The notes beneath the pieces are model-generated. The model worked only from the letters and a program-made list of their open reading frames with translations, was not told the origin of the DNA and did no database searches. A stretch of DNA of 12,490 nucleotides from Goniomonas avonlea. Its lineage: Eukaryota; Cryptophyceae; Goniomonadida; Goniomonadaceae. The translations under genes and the position numbers were made by a program. Positions 9,109 through 12,490 of the stretch are shown piece by piece (the stretch's first letter is position 1; each line of letters starts with the position of its first letter). The DNA is taken from NCBI GenBank assembly GCA_003573635.1, contig QUTJ01031528.1:1-12490 (forward strand). The letters are read 5' to 3'.

Positions 9109-10633
9109 ATTCGAACTTCCTTCACTGTCTACCTTGTGGATTTGTAAAATCGCAGCAGGCAGGGACCCGGGAGGACGAGAGTGAGGAGAAGTGGTAGGGG
9201 AAGTGAGAAAGTGAGGCGATTGGGAGGAGCAGAACACATCCACCTTCTACATACTCCAGCTGCCTGTCCCATATTTTTTGAGATATTTCTGAACTCTCAC
9301 TGGCATCGGGGGGCCGGCCTCACGCCAACGCAACAGGAAGCTGTCGCGGAGTATGCGTCCAAGGGCCTCGTCACCGGAGAGCTATTCCACTTCCTCGAAC
9401 ACGAAGACGCCGAGCTTCGCGTGGTACGTTTGTGAACCTTGCGGGTGGTACGTTTGTGAACCAGGACACGAGCGGGTTGGATGGCGATGTGGCTGCAACA
9501 AACTCACACCATGCTACGAACTCGCACGCCACATGGATACCCGCGCGCTGACGCGAGTCACAGACGGCTGTGGAGGGTTTCGCAAAGTTGTTGTTCACTG
9601 GCCGCGTCACGGACCAAGCGGCACTGCTGGAGCTCGTGTTCCTGTATTTCAACCCGACGACTGAGGACGACGCGCGTCTGCGACAGTGTCTCAGCGTGTT
9701 CTTTCCTGGTGCGTCCGAGTCCACCAAGGACATCAAGGGTTCAAGCGTTTTTTTTTCAGAACGCGTGTAGATGTTGAGCTGGCTGAGATCTCATTGCAGT
9801 CCACAACCAGCGCTTGTCAGTGTGTGTGCATACCCAGCAGCAAATCGTGTGGCGTTCTCGGGTAGACTCAACCCCTGCGCCGAATGGCATGTCTGGAAAA
9901 GTGACGCTGCTTGACAGCGTTCGCACGGTCATCGGAGACCAACCGCATCAAGTTGCAAGGCCTGCTGCTGCCTGTCCTGCGCCATGTGCGTGACAAATCC
10001 TCCCCTCTCGACCTGCCCATGATTTTAATTTTTGATTGAATATGCTGTTTCTGCAATCTGAATTTAGACGAGGCCCGATCTAAATTCAGACGAGGTCCAC
10101 AGGACTTTTTGACGTGGCGATTAGATTTTTTTTGTTTTTGACGGTCCGTTCGTCAAAATTCAGACGAGGCGCTGGTCTGAATTCAGACTGCAGAAACAGC
10201 ATAATGCCGTTGCCTTGCGCCTCTGACGGGCTGTGCGAGTCCGGCTTCGAGCCGGATTGTCGTCGCCGCGTGTTGGCAGGCGTTTTGTTGCTCAATCTGT
10301 TGTTGTGTGCTGTGGGAGGCGTTTTCTTGCTAAGGGGCTGCTGTGTTGGCAGGTTTTTGCTCTCTCAACTCTCTCGCAGATTATTCACGCACCCAAGACG
10401 TCGCCGCTCGCCAAAGTGTCAGTGCTTCAGGTCCGTGCTGTCTTGCGTTGGAAGTTATCCCAGACCGTCTCGCTGCCATCTGCCCCCCCCCTAGAGCAAC
10501 ACGGGAGTCGGATATACTGTTATCGCGCATGTAGTGACCGCGATGAGTAACCCCACCCACGGGTGGTCCCCACCTCGGCGCATCCTGGTTGATGCGGCTG
10601 AACTCTCACAGTGGCCCTCGCGCGATGAGCTCT

Positions 10634-10674
<41 letters not shown>

Positions 10675-12459
10675 GTGTGTGCCAGGAGGGCAGCAGAAAT
10701 ACTCTCAAGGGCAGTCTGGCACTCACCCCCGACCTCAGGCCGGACAATTCCTGGCAACGCTCACCGCCGACCCGGAGGAGGCGAACGCGGAGAACGTCAA
10801 CTCCAACACGCCGCAGTCGGAGGAGTCCTGCCACGACCGCATGGCGCAGCTGCTCGTCCTTGAGGTGCCTCAGACGTTCGTGGACGCCGTGATTTCGAGC
10901 AGCTTGTTTCGCGTGTCTCTGGACCAAGTGGAGCTGCGAGACCTGTAGAGCATGTCTTGCCGACAGTATGCGACGCGAGGCTGAGTGCCAATGCTGTTGT
11001 TTTTCTCTCCTCACGCTGTTGTGTGTCAGGATGTGATGGTGTGTGGGTGTGAGAGAGACAGGGGGAGCAAGGGAACCGACCGTGGGATGGCTAGCAAGTG
11101 ATTTATGATCCTGTAACAGGTTCTCGCCAACCCGACGGCGCCGGAAGTCCGGTCCCTCTGCCGCATTCTCATCTCCCTCCAGTTGCGCAAGGCAGCGCAG
11201 CCCACCGTCACAGCTCTTCGCTACCTCATGCCCCGGATGCAGAAACGGTGCGCTCGGCTCACAGACACACAACATCCAAATACCTCAGAGTGTACCCTGT
11301 TAAATTTGTTGCTGGGGCTTCTGTTGAGCGAAGTGTGAACACGCCGGAGTCCATGAACTGACCCATACTATAAACTATCGAGAGCTTCGGAGCTATTCTC
11401 GGAGACAGTTGTCTCAGTACGTACCCATTATTGTGATGAAGCTGGTCACCGGTGCGGTTGCTCTCAGGCTGTCCCCTGCTGGGCCTGACCACGGCCGTTG
11501 CAGGATCACGGACGCTGTGGCACTGAGGTCCCTCGAGAAGCTGACGGCCCTGCTGGTGTCTCTGGACGAGGGCGGGCCGGACGCCGAGCCGTCAGAAGAA
11601 ACCGCTGCGGAACTCGAGGCTGTGCGCTGCCTGCACGCACGCGACCGCACGGTACTGCTCACCTTCTGCACGCGAGAGACGATAGAGCGAGAGACGATAG
11701 AGCGAGAGACGATAGGGCGAGAGGCGGGGATGATGACAGCCGTCTGTGATTGACACTGCGTGGGCGTGTCAACGATTGACACTTGTGGCCAAGCCTATTT
11801 TTAGTCGGACGAGTCACGTGGCCGTGATAGTCGTCGAACGACCTGATCGACTCACGCTGCATCTCTCCCTTTTCCGTGTCCTCTGCTCATGTCCTTCCCC
11901 CTCCCGCACCTCGTCTATCGAACGCCCCCCTCTCATTCGGCGACATAAAGCGTGTGTGTGGAAGAGGGGTCTTGCTCTGTCCCCGCGCGATTTGATCCGG
12001 AGATGTATGGCCTCGTCTGATGAACTTTGCGCAGACTGCGCTGGAGGAGCTGCGCGACTTTGAAGGGCCGCAGTTGATGGAGGGACGAAAGCTCTCCGTC
12101 TCTTCGGTGACATCAGAGACCAAGCCAGCCAGGGCTCGGGCAACACGAGCCAAGAAGGCTTCAAAGTACGTGCCGCCCTTGTCGCCCCCAGCGTCATTCC
12201 TTCGCCCGGCTGCCGTGCATCTGTTCAGTGGAGCACCATACGCTTGGACTGCATTTTGGTTGTCTATTCTCGCCAAGGAGCAACACACGTCTGAGTCCAT
12301 CGAAACTCACACTAGGCGAGAGTGAGACTTTTGAGTAACGGGGTCGGCAGGTCGACGGCTCAGTCTAAACGAGCAGCGAACCGCGGGAGTGAGAGCGAGA
12401 GCGGGGAAGAGGATTGCACGGAGTCCCCCGTGGTTGCCCGTGTGCTGCCCACTCGGTGA
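5672..12459 (+). CDS. NCAPG: Condensin complex subunit 3 (CAP-G), about 25 exons
   Basis: CAP-G is the HEAT-repeat subunit of condensin that, with CAP-H, grips DNA during mitotic chromosome compaction. Exons: 5672-5720, 5764-5831, 5876-5958, 6001-6097, 6151-6221, 6278-6368, 6417-6539, 6592-6675, 6726-6790, 6833-6911, 7045-7236, 7488-7598, 7855-7906, 8107-8225, 8520-8801, 8984-9055, 9337-9420, 9564-9708, 9918-9985, 10380-10430, ~10697-10864, 11120-11247, 11504-11651, 12035-12165, 12351-12459. All junctions are GT-AG and in phase; total 889 aa against about 1015 in human. Family matches in order: IFKREPSVERF (51-61), AVRFRSCQL (100-108), LARLQDP (153-159), DVRKAVLANI, a LLSLLDVES segment (271-279), VEGFAKLLFTG and CLSVFFP (577-622), HAPKTSPLAK (648-657), ANPTAPEVRSL. 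The C-terminal tail is basic then acidic (GSESESGEED), as usual. The start ATG has G at -3 and +4. The weakest points are exon 13's acceptor, the 10431-10696 region and the 3' end, where the TGA overlaps a possible donor. Confidence 0.9.
7675..7711. repeat. 16-bp direct repeat, period 21, in NCAPG intron 12
   Basis: The sequence gccacctaggaactgc occurs at 7675-7690 and again, identical, at 7696-7711, separated by atact. Each copy contains the palindrome CCTAGG. It follows a GA-rich stretch (7651-7668). Confidence 0.85.
7937..7976. repeat. C13 homopolymer followed by CT-rich tract in NCAPG intron 13
   Basis: Thirteen C bases (7937-7949) run into ctctctctcgctctcgctctct. This is the same pyrimidine-on-sense-strand bias as the two longer CT arrays in later introns of this gene. 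Confidence 0.85.
8837..8855. repeat. (GT)n microsatellite in NCAPG intron 15
   Basis: About nine GT units lie in the intron, some 35 nt after its 5' splice site (8802). Confidence 0.85.
9063..9104. repeat. (CT)21 microsatellite in NCAPG intron 16
   Basis: An uninterrupted CT array of 42 bases begins seven bases after the 5' splice site at 9056. It is the longest simple repeat in the window, and the pyrimidine strand is the sense strand. Confidence 0.92.
9421..9462 (+). repeat. 24-bp tandem duplication covering the 5' splice site of NCAPG intron 17
   Basis: An 18-base unit, gtggtacgtttgtgaacc, occurs at 9421-9438 and 9445-9462, with ttgcgg between them, so the period is 24. The first copy starts exactly at the exon 17/intron 17 boundary and provides the donor (CGC|gtggta, or GTG|gtacgt three bases later). 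The second copy is an identical potential donor inside the intron. Confidence 0.88.
10043..10201. mobile_element. MITE-like non-autonomous element with 26-bp TIRs and TA target duplication
   Basis: The element sits in intron 19 of the condensin gene. The left end (10043-10068) and the reverse complement of the right end (10176-10201) match at 24 of 26 positions, both beginning TGCTGTTTCTGCA. TA lies directly outside each end (10041-10042 and 10202-10203), as expected for a Tc1/mariner-type target duplication. Inside the left end, 10057-10068 pairs perfectly with 10079-10090 (12-bp stem). Inside the right end, 10157-10165 pairs with 10175-10183 (9-bp stem), so the element has mirrored subterminal hairpins. 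A TT(C/T)AGACGAGG motif occurs at 10063, 10085 and 10159. There is no coding capacity, which suggests mobilisation in trans. The superfamily assignment rests only on the TA flanks. Confidence 0.72.
10640..10671. repeat. (CT)15-16 microsatellite upstream of NCAPG exon 21
   Basis: This CT array ends about 14 bases before the first candidate acceptor (gccag at 10681-10685), so it could act as an unusually long polypyrimidine tract for exon 21. Confidence 0.9.
11673..11724. repeat. 15-bp minisatellite, about 3.4 copies, just after NCAPG exon 23
   Basis: The unit cgagagacgatagag occurs at 11673-11687 and 11688-11702, followed by a copy with one change (11703-11717) and a partial fourth. The period is a multiple of three and the array lies in the reading frame of exon 23, so without splicing it would be translated as repeated RETIE units up to a stop at 11751-11753. 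Confidence 0.85.
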
Positions 12460-12480
12460 GCGTTGGCTGTTGTCACGCTG

Positions 12481-12490
12481 CCCCCCCCCC
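12481..12490. repeat. Poly-C run (C10) at window end
   Basis: Ten consecutive C bases close the window, 21 bp after the proposed NCAPG stop. This mirrors the C11 run at the other end. Confidence 0.9.

Noticed and set aside
8635-9243. 202-codon minus-strand frame
   Set aside because: It is antisense to condensin exons 15-16 and includes the translated CT/GA microsatellite (RERERE), so it is not credible as a protein.
10240-10256. Small perfect hairpin (tccggc-ttcga-gccgga)
   Set aside because: A 6-bp stem is expected by chance in GC-rich DNA, and there is no gene end or other context to make it a terminator or RNA element.
10114-10494. 126-codon plus-strand frame with hydrophobic segment
   Set aside because: It starts inside the MITE-like element and overlaps NCAPG exon 20 in another frame. 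The Leu/Val-rich part reflects T-rich intron sequence.

Overview
The window looks like nuclear DNA from a GC-rich single-celled eukaryote or alga. Every multi-exon gene needs GT-AG introns, many of them only 42-56 nt long. Coding sequence is dense on both strands, and there is no Shine-Dalgarno/operon structure, no rRNA, no tRNA and no CRISPR. The DUF789 family, best known from land plants and algae, hints at a plant-like or algal lineage, but the sequence does not fix the species. Both window ends are poly-C runs of 10-11 bases, so this may be a whole small contig broken at homopolymers.

Layout. (1) Positions 1-2069, minus strand: an intronless, 3'-truncated gene for a DUF789 protein with long proline/serine-rich inserts and an RGG-rich tail. 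Its frame has no stop before the window edge. (2) Positions 2207-2909, plus strand, head-to-head with (1) across 137 bp: a six-exon gene that I read as a divergent SAP18. (3) Positions 3265-5318, minus strand, tail-to-tail with (2): a four-exon gene for an ankyrin-repeat protein that begins with an N-myristoylation-type sequence and ends in an SP/TP-rich tail. (4) Positions 5672-12459, plus strand, head-to-head with (3) across 353 bp: a gene of about 25 exons for condensin subunit 3 (CAP-G/NCAPG), rebuilt almost completely from in-phase splice sites and agreement with the family.

The condensin gene is the richest part. Its first nine introns are all 42-56 nt, and all fifteen later ones are 133-394 nt. 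The long introns carry the repeats of the window: CT and GT microsatellites, a C13 run, a 21-bp-period direct repeat, a 24-bp duplication that copies a 5' splice site, a 15-bp minisatellite, and a 159-bp TA-flanked element with 26-bp terminal inverted repeats and two inner hairpins that looks like a MITE.

The genes are housekeeping in type: chromosome condensation, a histone-deacetylase/exon-junction accessory protein, an RNA-binding-like DUF789 protein and an ankyrin scaffold. They do not form an obvious joint pathway. I see no defence, mobile-cargo or biosynthetic system. The items worth following are the intron-length step, the MITE, the splice-site duplication and the unusual architecture of the DUF789 protein.
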